Made by a program: the position numbers and the translations under genes. Below, one piece after another: positions 1-8,603 of a DNA stretch of 64,000 nt. The notes below the pieces were generated by a model. The model was not told where the DNA came from. It did not search any database and saw only the letters and a program-made list of their open reading frames with translations. The stretch covers positions 6,975 to 70,974 of the forward strand of contig CAJTRI010000016.1 in NCBI GenBank assembly GCA_910578615.1, read 5' to 3'. Every line of letters begins with the position of its first letter. Position 1 is the stretch's first letter. This DNA comes from an uncultured Duncaniella sp. GTDB taxonomy: Bacteria; Bacteroidota; Bacteroidia; Bacteroidales; Muribaculaceae.

Positions 1-419
1 CTATCGCCGCCCTCGGTGACGCCGTTAAGGTGGGGAGCCGTGTGGGTGCTTATTCCTATGACACGTATATGACGGCATTTGTGGATCTGTCGGCGCTCGG
101 CCCGCAGGATGTGAGGATAGACAAGGAGGCCGGGACAATAACGATAGACCTTCCGCCTATACAGACCGAGTTTTCAGGCCGGGATATGGGGATAAAGGAG
201 GTACATTACCGTGTGACAGGTCTTCGCAGCCAGATTGACGCCCGCGAACGTGCGGAAATCAAGGAGCGCATGAATGCCGCCATCAAGAAGGAGGTGGAAG
301 AAAAACCTTTCTTTAGAGACCGCCTCGTCAATTCGGCCCGGTCGAAAGCGCAGATGTTTTTCTCGTCCCTGCTTTCCGGCGAGGAGGGATATAAGGTAAT
401 TGTTAATTTTAAGAACTGA
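1..419 (+). CDS. DUF4230 family protein, 5' end outside window
   Basis: The reading frame is open from the left edge to the TGA at 417-419, so the start lies outside the window; the GTG at 30 is internal. About 138 residues are visible. A region with a regularly spaced 'YDTYMTAFVDLS' strand and later 'IDLPPIQTEF' matches the DUF4230 family, small envelope proteins of unknown function common in Bacteroidetes. The C-terminal half is helical and basic, followed by a short beta strand 'YKVIVNF'. The next gene starts two bases later and belongs to the same family, so the two are probably co-transcribed paralogues. Function is unknown; the family call rests on pattern recognition only. Confidence 0.75.
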   Translation, partial: IAALGDAVKVGSRVGAYSYDTYMTAFVDLSALGPQDVRIDKEAGTITIDLPPIQTEFSGRDMGIKEVHYRVTGLRSQIDARERAEIKERMNAAIKKEVEEKPFFRDRLVNSARSKAQMFFSSLLSGEEGYKVIVNFKN

Positions 420-421
420 CT

Positions 422-1033
422 ATGAAGACAATGGCCAGAATCCAGATACTGTTTGTCGTACTTCTCCTCCTTGCGGCGGGAGGGGCGGCAGTCTGGTATT
501 ATTTCCTTCCGTCCAAGTCACGCGTGGAGATGCACGACGCCACATTGAAGGAGGTGAAGGAGATAGTGAGACTATGCACCGTCGAGATATATGAGGAGGT
601 GCCCGTAAAGGGGCATGTCGGAAGTCGCAATCTCGTGGCCCGCGAGGTGCTGGTGGGCAATATATCGTTTGACCTTGACGGGCTTAGGCTTGAAAACAAT
701 GGAGATACCGTCCATGTCACCCTTCCGCGCGAGATAGTGGAGGTATACGAGAGCACCGGGCCGGAGTCATACACTGTCATAGACACATGGAATGACAATC
801 TTTTTGAGAGTGCCAATATAACCACGGCTGAGGAAAACCGCATGAAGCAACTTATTCTCGAAAAGTTTGTCAAGGCTGTCTATGCCAAGGGGTATGTGAG
901 ACGAGCGAGGGCTGAGGCCGTGGCCAATCTTACCTCTCTGCTTTCCGCGTTTACAGGGAAGACTGTCGTGGTCACCGACCCAGCTCCTAACGGATACCAG
1001 ACGGCTAAGAGGGAAAATAATTTGCCGCGTTGA
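422..1033 (+). CDS. DUF4230 family membrane-anchored protein
   Basis: A 203-residue protein with one N-terminal hydrophobic segment (about residues 7-28), which looks like a membrane anchor or uncleaved signal, so the rest should lie in the periplasm. The body holds the DUF4230 pattern: a 'TVEIYEEVPVKG' strand region, a 'FDLDGLRLENNGDTVHVTLP' core and a helical C-terminus. It starts two bases after the stop of the preceding DUF4230 gene; an ATG three codons in (431) is an alternative start. It ends inside the promoter of the next gene. No catalytic motif is visible and the role is unknown. Confidence 0.8.
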   Translation: MKTMARIQILFVVLLLLAAGGAAVWYYFLPSKSRVEMHDATLKEVKEIVRLCTVEIYEEVPVKGHVGSRNLVAREVLVGNISFDLDGLRLENNGDTVHVTLPREIVEVYESTGPESYTVIDTWNDNLFESANITTAEENRMKQLILEKFVKAVYAKGYVRRARAEAVANLTSLLSAFTGKTVVVTDPAPNGYQTAKRENNLPR

Positions 1034-1052
1034 TAAAATTTGATTACTTTTG
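1021..1052 (+). promoter_or_regulatory. Bacteroidetes-type promoter for the DUF3127 gene
   Basis: TTTG at 1021-1024, 20 bases, then TACTTTTG at 1045-1052: a full match to the TTTG/TAnnTTTG Bacteroidetes consensus. It overlaps the last codons of the upstream gene and predicts a start near 1057, about 70 bases before the ATG at 1125. Confidence 0.75.
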
Positions 1053-1124
1053 TAAGTTGGAAGACGGCTCATAAAGCCGGAGTTTTTCCACTTTTGCAGA
1101 AAAAAACGAAACAAATATACCTAT

Positions 1125-1553
1125 ATGGAAATTACAGGAAAAATCATAGCGGCTCTCCCCGAAGTGGGTGGAACCTCGGCAAAGGGCAATGCATGGAAGA
1201 AGCGCGACTATGTGCTTGAAACCATGGAGACCTACCCCAAGAAAGTGGCTTTCAACTTTTTCGGTGACCGTGTCGACCAGTATCCCTTACAGGTGGGCCA
1301 GGTAGTGAAAATCAGCTTTGACATCGACAGCCGTGAGTACAACGGCCGCTGGTATGTGGATATCCGCGCATGGAAGGCCGAGGCGCCTGATGCAGCTCCC
1401 GCTATGCAGGCTCCCGGTTATGCAGCACCTGCCGCACCCGCCGCTGCTCCGTCTTATGGCCCTGCCACACAGATGCCCGGCGGTTATGCCGCTCCTGCCG
1501 CTCCTCCGAAGGTAGACCTTGCTCCCGATCCTACAGACGATCTTCCTTTCTAA
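1125..1553 (+). CDS. DUF3127 domain protein (OB-fold, ssDNA-binding-like)
   Basis: 142 residues. The first ~88 residues form a compact beta-rich domain ('MEITGKIIAALPEVGGTSAKG', 'WKKRDYVLETMETYPKKVAF', 'YNGRWYVDIRAWKAE') typical of DUF3127, which is related to single-stranded-DNA-binding OB folds. The tail (about 90-135) is low-complexity Ala/Pro/Gly, and the protein ends in an acidic 'PTDDLPF'. An acidic, Phe-ending tip after a disordered linker is what bacterial SSB proteins use to recruit partners, so an SSB-like role is a reasonable inference. It has its own promoter and a strong terminator downstream. Confidence 0.85.
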   Translation: MEITGKIIAALPEVGGTSAKGNAWKKRDYVLETMETYPKKVAFNFFGDRVDQYPLQVGQVVKISFDIDSREYNGRWYVDIRAWKAEAPDAAPAMQAPGYAAPAAPAAAPSYGPATQMPGGYAAPAAPPKVDLAPDPTDDLPF

Positions 1554-1680
1554 GGAGCTATCCCGGGGAGGCTCCCTCCTACAAGACTTATGAATGATGG
1601 TCGGATATGCTGACAAATGCATGTCCGGCCCTAATTTTTATGTTAGGGGTGTGTTAGGAATATAATCCTCCGTATAAAAG

Positions 1681-1724
1681 AATCACCATGACCTCATATG
1701 ATATGCGGTCATGGTGATTTTTTT
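1681..1724 (+). terminator. Bidirectional intrinsic terminator
   Basis: A perfect 13-bp stem (1681-1693 with 1707-1719) around a 13-base loop, followed by seven T on the plus strand; the minus strand also leaves through a short T run. It lies between the convergent DUF3127 and TPR genes. Confidence 0.85.
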
Positions 1725-1757
1725 GGACAGATTTCCCTTTCTGGAAGGGAAAGAGTG

Positions 1758-3383
1758 TCAGAGTTTCTTCATTACGTCTTTCACGGGGCCGTTCTCGGGA
1801 TCGAGTTCAAGCACCTTAGAGAAATATTCGCGTGCGGCATCCTTGTCGCCCGAGTTCATGTAATACGAACCCATGCGCATGTAGGCAGTCATATATGCGT
1901 CCTTGTATTTTTCTTTGTTGGCAGGATCGGCATCATAGGCTGCAAGCATCTGCTGGTAGGTCTCGATAAGCTCGGGGGTGGTGTCGGCACCGTCACGAAC
2001 CATGAGGAGAGTGGCCTTGTTGCGGAGGAGCGGGCCTTTGTTGGCCGCGTCGGCAAGTGCGAGGTCGATATACTTGATGCCGTTTGTTGCAGCCTCTGCA
2101 CGCTCAGGCGAACCTTCGGGGAGTGAGAGACCGAGGTTTTTGTAGCGGTTGGATAGGATGAAGTAGTCTTGGAGGGTGGCATCACCGGCATCGACAAACT
2201 TCTGCATGTATTCTACCGACTTGACATCGTTTTCGAGCTTGTTGTACATCTCGGAGATGTCGGCGAGTACCTGCTTGTTGCGCTCGGGGTTGAGTTTGTA
2301 TGCGGCCTCATAGGCGGCTATGGCCTCTTCGGGGCGGTTGAGCTTGCCGAGCACTTCGCCGTAGGTGGTATAGTCGGTTGCAGTGAACTTGGCATTGGTA
2401 TGGGCAAAGAGTTTCTTGCCTGCTTCTTCGGCGCCGGGGTAGTCTTCGAGAGCGGCCTTGTTGAGCATCACCATGCGCTGCATATATTCGTTGTCAGGGT
2501 CTTTTGCAAGAACCTGGTTTGCCATATCGAGTGACTCCTGATATTTCTTGCCGAAATAGAGAAGGCCTGAATAGCGTTGCTCGTCGCCCTGGAAGTGGTT
2601 GGGGTTCTTCATGTACTTGCCATACTGTTCGGCGGCGCGGGTGAACTGGTTGTTGTCGTAATACTTCTCGGCAAGCTCGCTCTGTGCAAGGGCTGAGGTC
2701 GGGAGCTTTTCGTTGAGTTCCACAAGTTTGCCGATGGCAAAGTCGGAGTTCACCTTATTATAAAGGTTGGAGTACTTTACATAGGCCTCCGGATTGATGT
2801 TTCCCGACTCCTCATCATAGATTATGGCCTGCTCGTAGTAGCCTGCGGCAATGCCTTTGTCAAGGTTCTTGGCGAGGTCGCCTTGGAGTACGTATATCTG
2901 GGGTTCCTTATTCTTAGAGACCTTCATGGCCTGTGCGATGTTCTTGTCAATCTCCTTGGCGTAGGCGACAGGATCGACGCTGGCATATGCACGGGCTACG
3001 GCGGCCATCATGGCGGCATCCTTCTTGTTGAACGAGAGCGCTGTCTTGAACTGTTTCTCGGCTTCGGCCTTGTTTCCGGCACGGAGGGCGATCTCGCCGA
3101 GACCTACGTAGTTGTATCCGTTATCGGGATTGGCGGCAATACCGTTGTTGAAGTCTGTCGCGGCAGCCGAAGTGTTGCCGTCGCGGAGATCGAGAGAACC
3201 GAGGTAGAAGTAGCTGACGGCCTTGTCGGTTCCCGCATCGTTGAGAGTCTTCTCGAGGATGGTCTTGGCTTTGTCAAAACGGTCGGCGTTGTAATAGTCC
3301 ACACCGTCCTGATAGCCGCCCTGGGCGAGAGCCGACAGGGCGAGTCCTCCCATGCATAGGGAGAGCAATGAGCGTAATTTCAT
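1758..3383 (-). CDS. Secreted tetratricopeptide-repeat protein
   Basis: 541 residues with an N-terminal signal peptide (hydrophobic to 'LSALA', cleavage likely near residue 20). Nearly the whole mature protein is TPR-type helical repeats, recognisable by recurring 'A..YF..AL.LDP.N' units, for example around residues 30-130, 230-300, 350-380 and at the very C-terminus ('AREYFSKVLELDPENGPV'). It should be a periplasmic or outer-membrane-associated scaffold. It is the last gene of a leftward set with a PstS-like lipoprotein and a small membrane protein, an arrangement seen in Bacteroidales near TonB/ExbBD genes. No enzymatic domain is seen; the binding partner is unknown. Confidence 0.85.
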   Translation of the reverse strand: MKLRSLLSLCMGGLALSALAQGGYQDGVDYYNADRFDKAKTILEKTLNDAGTDKAVSYFYLGSLDLRDGNTSAAATDFNNGIAANPDNGYNYVGLGEIALRAGNKAEAEKQFKTALSFNKKDAAMMAAVARAYASVDPVAYAKEIDKNIAQAMKVSKNKEPQIYVLQGDLAKNLDKGIAAGYYEQAIIYDEESGNINPEAYVKYSNLYNKVNSDFAIGKLVELNEKLPTSALAQSELAEKYYDNNQFTRAAEQYGKYMKNPNHFQGDEQRYSGLLYFGKKYQESLDMANQVLAKDPDNEYMQRMVMLNKAALEDYPGAEEAGKKLFAHTNAKFTATDYTTYGEVLGKLNRPEEAIAAYEAAYKLNPERNKQVLADISEMYNKLENDVKSVEYMQKFVDAGDATLQDYFILSNRYKNLGLSLPEGSPERAEAATNGIKYIDLALADAANKGPLLRNKATLLMVRDGADTTPELIETYQQMLAAYDADPANKEKYKDAYMTAYMRMGSYYMNSGDKDAAREYFSKVLELDPENGPVKDVMKKL

Positions 3384-3505
3384 CTGATAATAGAGTTTTC
3401 TATTGGTTTTTTAAGATTGTATTCTAAGGTATCGAGTCTACAAACAGGTTGATTATATTGCTAACGTTCCAGACCGCGTGTTTATTATCCTTCTGTAAGG
3501 GTATA

Positions 3506-4486
3506 TCATTCCACCTGCACCATGCGCGGACGCACCGTTGCGGGGAGTATGCCTGTAAGCTGGATTATCTTCTGGCCCTGGAATCCTGTCACGAAGCTGT
3601 AAAAGCGGTGGGTGACTGTGCCGCCGGGGGCGGTTGAGACCATGTAGACCGAACGGTATAGGGGATACGAACCGTCAAAGATATATGCCTGATATGGTTT
3701 GTAGGCGGTAACTTCGTTGTTGCCTCGGATTTTGAGCACCTTCACATCGGAGTTGAATTCGAGGGCTGTGGTGTCGCTTCTCTCGACCGACTGTGCAAGT
3801 TCCTCCACGGATTTCTGGCGCCCCGAGAGGTCGCTTGAAACCCAGCTTACGCCGATGACGCCGACGGCGTTCTTGTTCGCGGCCACGGCCTTGAACACGT
3901 CCGGGTTTGACTTGACAGCCGAGACGTTGGGGCCGAACGGGTGTCCGCCCATGATGGAGTCACGCATGTATTTGACAGTCGATGAGCCTTGATGGTCGAA
4001 AATGACGTCGATTTCGCCGAGGCGGCATGGCTCGACCTGATCCCAGCGGGTCACGTCTCCGGCCAGAATCTCGGCAATGTCTTTCTTGGAGAGAATCTCC
4101 ACCGGGTTTTCGGGATTGACGATGAGGGCCAGAGCGTCTACGGCTATCTTCTGCTGGTGGACTATCTTCTTGTTGGAACGAAGATAGGCTACCTCCTTCT
4201 CGGTGAGCGGACGTGTAATGACAGCTCCCTTTACCGATCCCATGGCCATGATGGAATCTACGGCCTCGTTCTCGGGCATGTAGAGGGCTATCACATCCTC
4301 TTTGGGATAGATGTATTCGTAGACGTTGACCTCCTGCTCCATGATGCTTTCAAACGACTCATCACAGGCAATCTTGGCTATACCGGGGGCTTTCGGCTCT
4401 TTTTTACCGCCGCATGCCGCGAGCATCGCCACGGCGAGTAGCGCTGCACACGGACGGGCTATGACGTCTGTCAGTGACTTTCTCAT
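3506..4486 (-). CDS. PstS-family phosphate-binding lipoprotein
   Basis: 326 residues. The signal ends in a lipobox 'MLAAC', so it is a lipoprotein. The body reads as a periplasmic binding protein of the PstS/PBP-like type: an N-terminal lobe with 'CDESFESIMEQEV', a hinge, 'DIAEILAGDVTRWDQV', 'IDVIFDHQGSSTVKYMRDSI' (the loop resembling the phosphate-contacting Ser/Gly turn) and 'NKNAVGVIGVSW'. The family binds phosphate for ABC uptake, but no pst permease genes are present here, so the bound ligand and the transporter are open. It starts just after the 77-residue membrane-protein gene (18 bases apart) and precedes the TPR gene. Confidence 0.8.
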   Translation of the reverse strand: MRKSLTDVIARPCAALLAVAMLAACGGKKEPKAPGIAKIACDESFESIMEQEVNVYEYIYPKEDVIALYMPENEAVDSIMAMGSVKGAVITRPLTEKEVAYLRSNKKIVHQQKIAVDALALIVNPENPVEILSKKDIAEILAGDVTRWDQVEPCRLGEIDVIFDHQGSSTVKYMRDSIMGGHPFGPNVSAVKSNPDVFKAVAANKNAVGVIGVSWVSSDLSGRQKSVEELAQSVERSDTTALEFNSDVKVLKIRGNNEVTAYKPYQAYIFDGSYPLYRSVYMVSTAPGGTVTHRFYSFVTGFQGQKIIQLTGILPATVRPRMVQVE

Positions 4487-4504
4487 ATGTATCTGTCAGG
4501 GGTG

Positions 4505-4738
4505 TTAATCGTTGCCGTACCCGGCGTCTATTCCGGCAAACTGCCGGTAGGCACGCCAGATGCCGTAGACTGTGAAGAGTGCTCCGCCTACCCAGCGCAC
4601 CCACGTCCACGTGGGGAAGAGGATGTTGAAATATCCGCAGAAAAAGAGTATGCCCACGCCGAGGTAGATGGCTATCATGATGATGCCGAATACGTTGCGC
4701 ATGGTCTTGGGGGTTCCGGTGTTACGTTGAGCGCTCAT
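4505..4738 (-). CDS. Small two-helix inner-membrane protein
   Basis: 77 residues with two hydrophobic segments (about residues 14-37 and 45-60) joined by an aromatic turn 'FPTWTWVRW', then a short polar tail. No named family is certain. The position immediately upstream of the PstS-like and TPR genes is recalled from other Bacteroidales, where similar small proteins sit between exbD and the PstS-like gene. A link to envelope energy transduction is an inference from that context. Confidence 0.7.
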   Translation of the reverse strand: MSAQRNTGTPKTMRNVFGIIMIAIYLGVGILFFCGYFNILFPTWTWVRWVGGALFTVYGIWRAYRQFAGIDAGYGND

Positions 4739-4939
4739 AGTGTTTATAGTTTAAAACGTTAATTTATCAGATGATAATAAATTAACAATCATCAGGGCGT
4801 TAAGGTTCGGACTTCCGCCCATTGGCGCCGGGATGACTCGCGGCGTAAAATTAACAAAAAATTCTTAACGGGGAAATACATGCAGAGGCCGTTAAACTCC
4901 TTTAACACTAAAACGGGGATATTAATGGCCGGAAAATGC

Positions 4940-4947
4940 TAAATTTG
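4940..4947 (+). promoter_or_regulatory. -7 element abutting the rarA start codon
   Basis: TAAATTTG matches the Bacteroidetes -7 box and ends only four bases before the rarA ATG at 4952. With initiation normally a few bases after the box, the transcript would begin at or next to the start codon (leaderless). No clear -33 TTTG is seen 19-21 bases upstream. Confidence 0.5.
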
Positions 4948-4951
4948 CTTT

Positions 4952-6229
4952 ATGAACGCACCATTGGCCGAGCGACTGCGCCCACGGTCGCTCGAAGACT
5001 ACATAGGGCAGACCCACCTTGTCGGAGAGGGCGGGGTCATAAGGCGCATGATAGAGTCTGGAAGAGTGGCATCATTCATCCTCTGGGGGCCTCCGGGGGT
5101 GGGTAAGACCACTCTTGCCCGGATTATAGCCAACACGGTGAGTGTGCCGTTTTATACGCTCTCGGCTGTCAACTCGGGGGTCAAGGAGGTGCGCGAGGTG
5201 CTTGAAAAATGCCGCCGGGACGGCGGGAGCATGTTCACCTCCGGGCGCCCGATATTGTTTATCGATGAAATCCACCGTTTCAGCAAGTCGCAACAAGACA
5301 GCCTTCTCGGAGCCGTGGAGAGCGGGACGGTGACTCTTGTCGGTGCCACCACCGAGAACCCTTCGTTCGAGGTTATAAGGCCGTTGCTTTCGCGTGCACA
5401 GGTCTATACGCTGCGTTCTCTCGAAGGAGAGGAGTTGCAGGAGCTTCTTGACCGTGCTCTGACAAAGGACGAAGTCCTCCGCAGCCACGGCGTGGAGGTG
5501 GAACAGACCACGGCGCTTTTCCGTTTCGGCGGGGGCGATGCCCGCAAGCTTCTCAATATACTCGACCTGCTCGAACAGTCCACCCCTCCGGGCGAGAAGA
5601 TAGTGATAAATGACAAGGTGATAACCGAGCGTCTTCAAGAGAATCCCGCAGCATATGACAAGGGGGGAGAGATGCACTATGACATTATCTCGGCTTTTAT
5701 CAAGAGTATACGCGGCAGTGACCCTGATGCTGCCGTCTATTGGCTTGCCCGGATGATAGAGGGCGGCGAGGAGCCGGAGTTCATAGCTCGCCGGATGCTC
5801 ATACTCGCCTCTGAGGATGTGGGCCTTGCCAATCCAAACGCCCTCCTGCTGGCCAACGCCACCTTTGACGCCGTCCACAAGATTGGGTGGCCGGAGGGGC
5901 GCATCCCCCTGTCACAGTGCGCGATATATCTGGCTCTGTCGCCAAAGAGCAATTCGGCATACGAGGCTATAAATTCAGCCATAGCCGAAGTCCGCGAGAG
6001 TGGCGACCTCCCGGTGCCGCTCCATCTCCGCAACGCTCCTACCAAGCTGATGAAGGATATGGGCTATGGACGTGACTACAAGTATGCCCACAATTATCCC
6101 GGCAATTTCGTGATACAGCAATTCATGCCTGACCAGCTCGGTCACCGTGCGTTCTGGCAACCGGCCGACAACCCCGCCGAGATGCGCTCTGCCGCCCTCC
6201 AAAACGAGCGTTGGGGAAAAAAGGGATAA
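4952..6229 (+). CDS. rarA: Replication-associated recombination AAA+ ATPase RarA
   Basis: 425 residues, the normal length for RarA/MgsA, a clamp-loader-like ATPase that acts at stalled replication forks. Visible: the N-terminal 'PLAERLRP.SLEDYIGQ.HL' signature, Walker A 'GPPGVGKT' at 46-53, Walker B 'ILFIDEIHRF' near 100, sensor 'GATTENPSFE', and the C-terminal tetramerisation region with 'DYKYAHNYPGNFV'. The start is fixed by family N-terminal conservation. It stands alone, upstream of serC, with AT-rich DNA before it and a promoter box almost touching the ATG. Confidence 0.95.
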   Translation: MNAPLAERLRPRSLEDYIGQTHLVGEGGVIRRMIESGRVASFILWGPPGVGKTTLARIIANTVSVPFYTLSAVNSGVKEVREVLEKCRRDGGSMFTSGRPILFIDEIHRFSKSQQDSLLGAVESGTVTLVGATTENPSFEVIRPLLSRAQVYTLRSLEGEELQELLDRALTKDEVLRSHGVEVEQTTALFRFGGGDARKLLNILDLLEQSTPPGEKIVINDKVITERLQENPAAYDKGGEMHYDIISAFIKSIRGSDPDAAVYWLARMIEGGEEPEFIARRMLILASEDVGLANPNALLLANATFDAVHKIGWPEGRIPLSQCAIYLALSPKSNSAYEAINSAIAEVRESGDLPVPLHLRNAPTKLMKDMGYGRDYKYAHNYPGNFVIQQFMPDQLGHRAFWQPADNPAEMRSAALQNERWGKKG

Positions 6230-6444
6230 GAGGAAGGCATTGTCGGGTTAGTGGGTGGAAATGAGCCGGGGGAGCTTGTTTCTGACAGCCGTTCATGTAC
6301 ATCCTCGCCGATACGCGGACTCATACAATCATCTTTGTCGGTGGGACAGGAGGGTTCTGAGGGGCATGAGATACTTGTCACAAGGTTTTTTCCGTGATTA
6401 AGGAAATTTTTCAGCAATAGGTATTGTTATTAAATATTTTGTCG

Positions 6445-6452
6445 TATATTTG
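6445..6452 (+). promoter_or_regulatory. -7 element of the serC promoter
   Basis: TATATTTG matches TAnnTTTG. An imperfect -33 (ATTG at 6423-6426, 18 bases upstream) is present. The transcript would start near 6457, about 35 bases before the serC ATG at 6492. The rest of 6230-6444 holds no gene I can support. Confidence 0.55.
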
Positions 6453-6491
6453 CGGTCAGATGTATTAAACCATACCCTCAACATTTCCGAT

Positions 6492-7559
6492 ATGAAGAAA
6501 CATAATTTCTATGCCGGACCCTCTATTCTTAGTGAGTACACTATTAAGAACACGGCCGAAGCTGTGAACGATTTTGCCGGAACCGGCCTTTCGATTCTCG
6601 AAGTCTCTCATCGCAGCAAGGAGTTTGTGGCCGTCATGGACGAGGCACAGGCTCTTGTCAAAGAGCTTCTCGATGTTCCCGATGGATACCATGTGCTCTA
6701 TCTCGGCGGCGGCGCCAGCCTGCAATTCTGCATGGCCCCGATGAACCTGCTCCGCACCAAGGCCGGCTATCTCGATACAGGAACATGGGCTTCGAACGCT
6801 ATCAAGGAGGCCCGTCTCTTCGGAGATGTAGAAGTGCTCGCTTCAAGCAAGGACGCGAACTATAACTTCTATCCGCGCGGTTACGAGGTGCCCGATGACC
6901 TTGACTATCTCCATATCACCACCAACAACACCATATATGGCACAGAGCTGCGCGAGGATCCCGATGTGAAGATGCCTCTCGTGGCCGACATGTCAAGCGA
7001 TATATTCTCCCGCCCGGTGGATGTGGCAAAGTATGACCTTATCTATGCCGGCGCACAGAAGAACCTCGGCCCTGCCGGCGCCACCCTCGTGATTGTAAAG
7101 GAGAGCGCCCTCGGCAACGTAGACCGCGCCATCCCCACCATGCTCGACTATCGCACCCATATCAAGAAGGGGGCTATGTTCAACACTCCTCCCGTGCTTC
7201 CCGTATATTCATCCCTCATGACCCTCCGCTACTACAAGGAACAGGGCGGTGTCAAGGAGCTTGAAAAGCTTGATCTTGCCAAGGCCGGGATGCTTTATGA
7301 CGCCATTGACGGCAGCAGGATGTTTGTCGGAACGGCAGAGGCTGACTCCCGTTCGATAATGAATGTGACATTCGTTATGAAGCCCGAATATAAGGAGCTT
7401 GAAAAAGAGTTCGTGGACTTTGCAACGGCTCGTGGCATCATGGGTATCAAGGGACACCGCTCGGTGGGCGGTTTCCGTGCATCGCTCTACAACGCCCTTC
7501 CTTTGGAGAGCGTGAAGGCGCTTATCGATGCTATGAATGACTTTGAAAAACAGCACTGA
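6492..7559 (+). CDS. serC: Phosphoserine aminotransferase
   Basis: 355 residues. SerC converts 3-phosphohydroxypyruvate and glutamate to phosphoserine using pyridoxal phosphate. Visible: N-terminal '[12 protein letters not shown]', '[13 protein letters not shown]', '[11 protein letters not shown]', '[13 protein letters not shown]', and the PLP-lysine motif '[15 protein letters not shown]' with the lysine at about 190. The start is placed at 6492, where the family N-terminus begins; an in-frame codon at 6450 lies within the promoter box. The serA gene follows two bases after the stop, giving a serC-serA operon for serine synthesis. Confidence 0.97.
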   Translation: MKKHNFYAGPSILSEYTIKNTAEAVNDFAGTGLSILEVSHRSKEFVAVMDEAQALVKELLDVPDGYHVLYLGGGASLQFCMAPMNLLRTKAGYLDTGTWASNAIKEARLFGDVEVLASSKDANYNFYPRGYEVPDDLDYLHITTNNTIYGTELREDPDVKMPLVADMSSDIFSRPVDVAKYDLIYAGAQKNLGPAGATLVIVKESALGNVDRAIPTMLDYRTHIKKGAMFNTPPVLPVYSSLMTLRYYKEQGGVKELEKLDLAKAGMLYDAIDGSRMFVGTAEADSRSIMNVTFVMKPEYKELEKEFVDFATARGIMGIKGHRSVGGFRASLYNALPLESVKALIDAMNDFEKQH

Positions 7560-7561
7560 TC

Positions 7562-8482
7562 ATGAAGGTACTCATTGCAACTGAAAAGCCGTTTGCCGCA
7601 GTCGCAGTCGACGGTATGCGTGCTGTCATAGAGGACGCGGGTGCGGAACTCGTACTTCTTGAAAAATATACAGCCAAGTCTGACCTTCTGGCTGCCGTGG
7701 CCGATGTAGATGCCCTCATCATTCGTTCGGACAAGGTGGACGCCGAGGTGCTCGATGCCGGAAAGAATCTCAAAATCGTGGTTCGCGCCGGTGCAGGTTA
7801 TGACAATGTGGATCTGGCTGCCGCTACCGCCCACGGGGTATGCGTGCAGAATACCCCGGGTCAGAATTCCAACGCCGTGGCAGAACTGGTATTCGGTATG
7901 GCCGTCATGATGAGCCGTAACATGTATAACGGTACCTCAGGCACAGAGTTGAAAGACAAGAGTCTCGGCATACAGGCTTTCGGACAGGTGGGGCGCAACG
8001 TGGCCCGCATCGGTCGCGGATTCGGGATGGAAATCTCGGCTCTCGATCCTTACTGTCCCGATGCTGTCATGGAAGAAGCCGGTGTGAGACCGGTTCATTC
8101 CGTAGAGGAGCTTTATCGTGACAACAAGGTAGTGTCTATACACATCCCTGCCACTCCCGAGACCAAGGGTTCCATCGGATATGACCTGATCACCTCTATG
8201 CCCAAGGGCGGACTCCTTGTCAATACCGCCCGTAAGGAGGTTATAGACGAGGAAGGCCTGATCCGTGCCCTCGAAGCGCGTCCAGACCTGAAATATGCAG
8301 CCGACGTGGCTCCCGAACGCGCTGCCGAAATCAAGGAGCGTTTTGCTGACCGTGTGTTCTTCACCCCCAAGAAGATGGGCGCGCAGACTTCCGAAGCCAA
8401 TATCAATGCCGGTATTGCTGCTGCACGTCAGGTGATAGCCTTTCTCACCACGGGAGAAGACCGTTTCCGCGTCAACAAGTAA
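7562..8482 (+). CDS. serA: D-3-phosphoglycerate dehydrogenase, short form
   Basis: 306 residues, so it lacks the C-terminal ACT/serine-binding domain of E. coli SerA. It should oxidise 3-phosphoglycerate to 3-phosphohydroxypyruvate with NAD. Visible: substrate-domain 'VVRAGAGYDNVD', a Rossmann motif near 137-145 in which the first Gly of GxGxxG is Ala (AFGQVG), the 'NTARKEVID' loop with catalytic Arg about 224, and 'TPKKMGAQT' where most family members have TPHxGxxT. The usual catalytic His is therefore replaced by Lys (about 270-271). From memory, Bacteroides and Entamoeba short PGDHs share this feature, so it is likely an active variant. Translationally adjacent to serC. Confidence 0.93.
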   Translation: MKVLIATEKPFAAVAVDGMRAVIEDAGAELVLLEKYTAKSDLLAAVADVDALIIRSDKVDAEVLDAGKNLKIVVRAGAGYDNVDLAAATAHGVCVQNTPGQNSNAVAELVFGMAVMMSRNMYNGTSGTELKDKSLGIQAFGQVGRNVARIGRGFGMEISALDPYCPDAVMEEAGVRPVHSVEELYRDNKVVSIHIPATPETKGSIGYDLITSMPKGGLLVNTARKEVIDEEGLIRALEARPDLKYAADVAPERAAEIKERFADRVFFTPKKMGAQTSEANINAGIAAARQVIAFLTTGEDRFRVNK

Positions 8483-8522
8483 TCTTTGAGCAAAGGTTAT
8501 AAACATTAGATATCCCTGATAA

Positions 8523-8556
8523 AGAGGCGTGAACCATTATTCGGGTTCACGCCTCT
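8523..8556 (+). repeat. Hairpin repeat copy 1 / likely bidirectional terminator
   Basis: Arms AGAGGCGTGAACC (8523-8535) and its exact complement (8544-8556) around an 8-base loop, between the convergent serA and SH3-domain genes. Nearly the same hairpin recurs at 10274-10310, so it is a repeated element as well as a plausible terminator; T runs are weak on both sides. Confidence 0.75.
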
Positions 8557-8603
8557 ACTGTATTGTAATCTAATAAGACCCTTAAAATCGGACAGATCGG
8601 GGA

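Noticed and set aside
5072..5878. 268-residue open frame on the minus strand
   Set aside because: It lies fully antisense within rarA; long antisense frames arise from the codon bias of the real gene, and the product matches no family.
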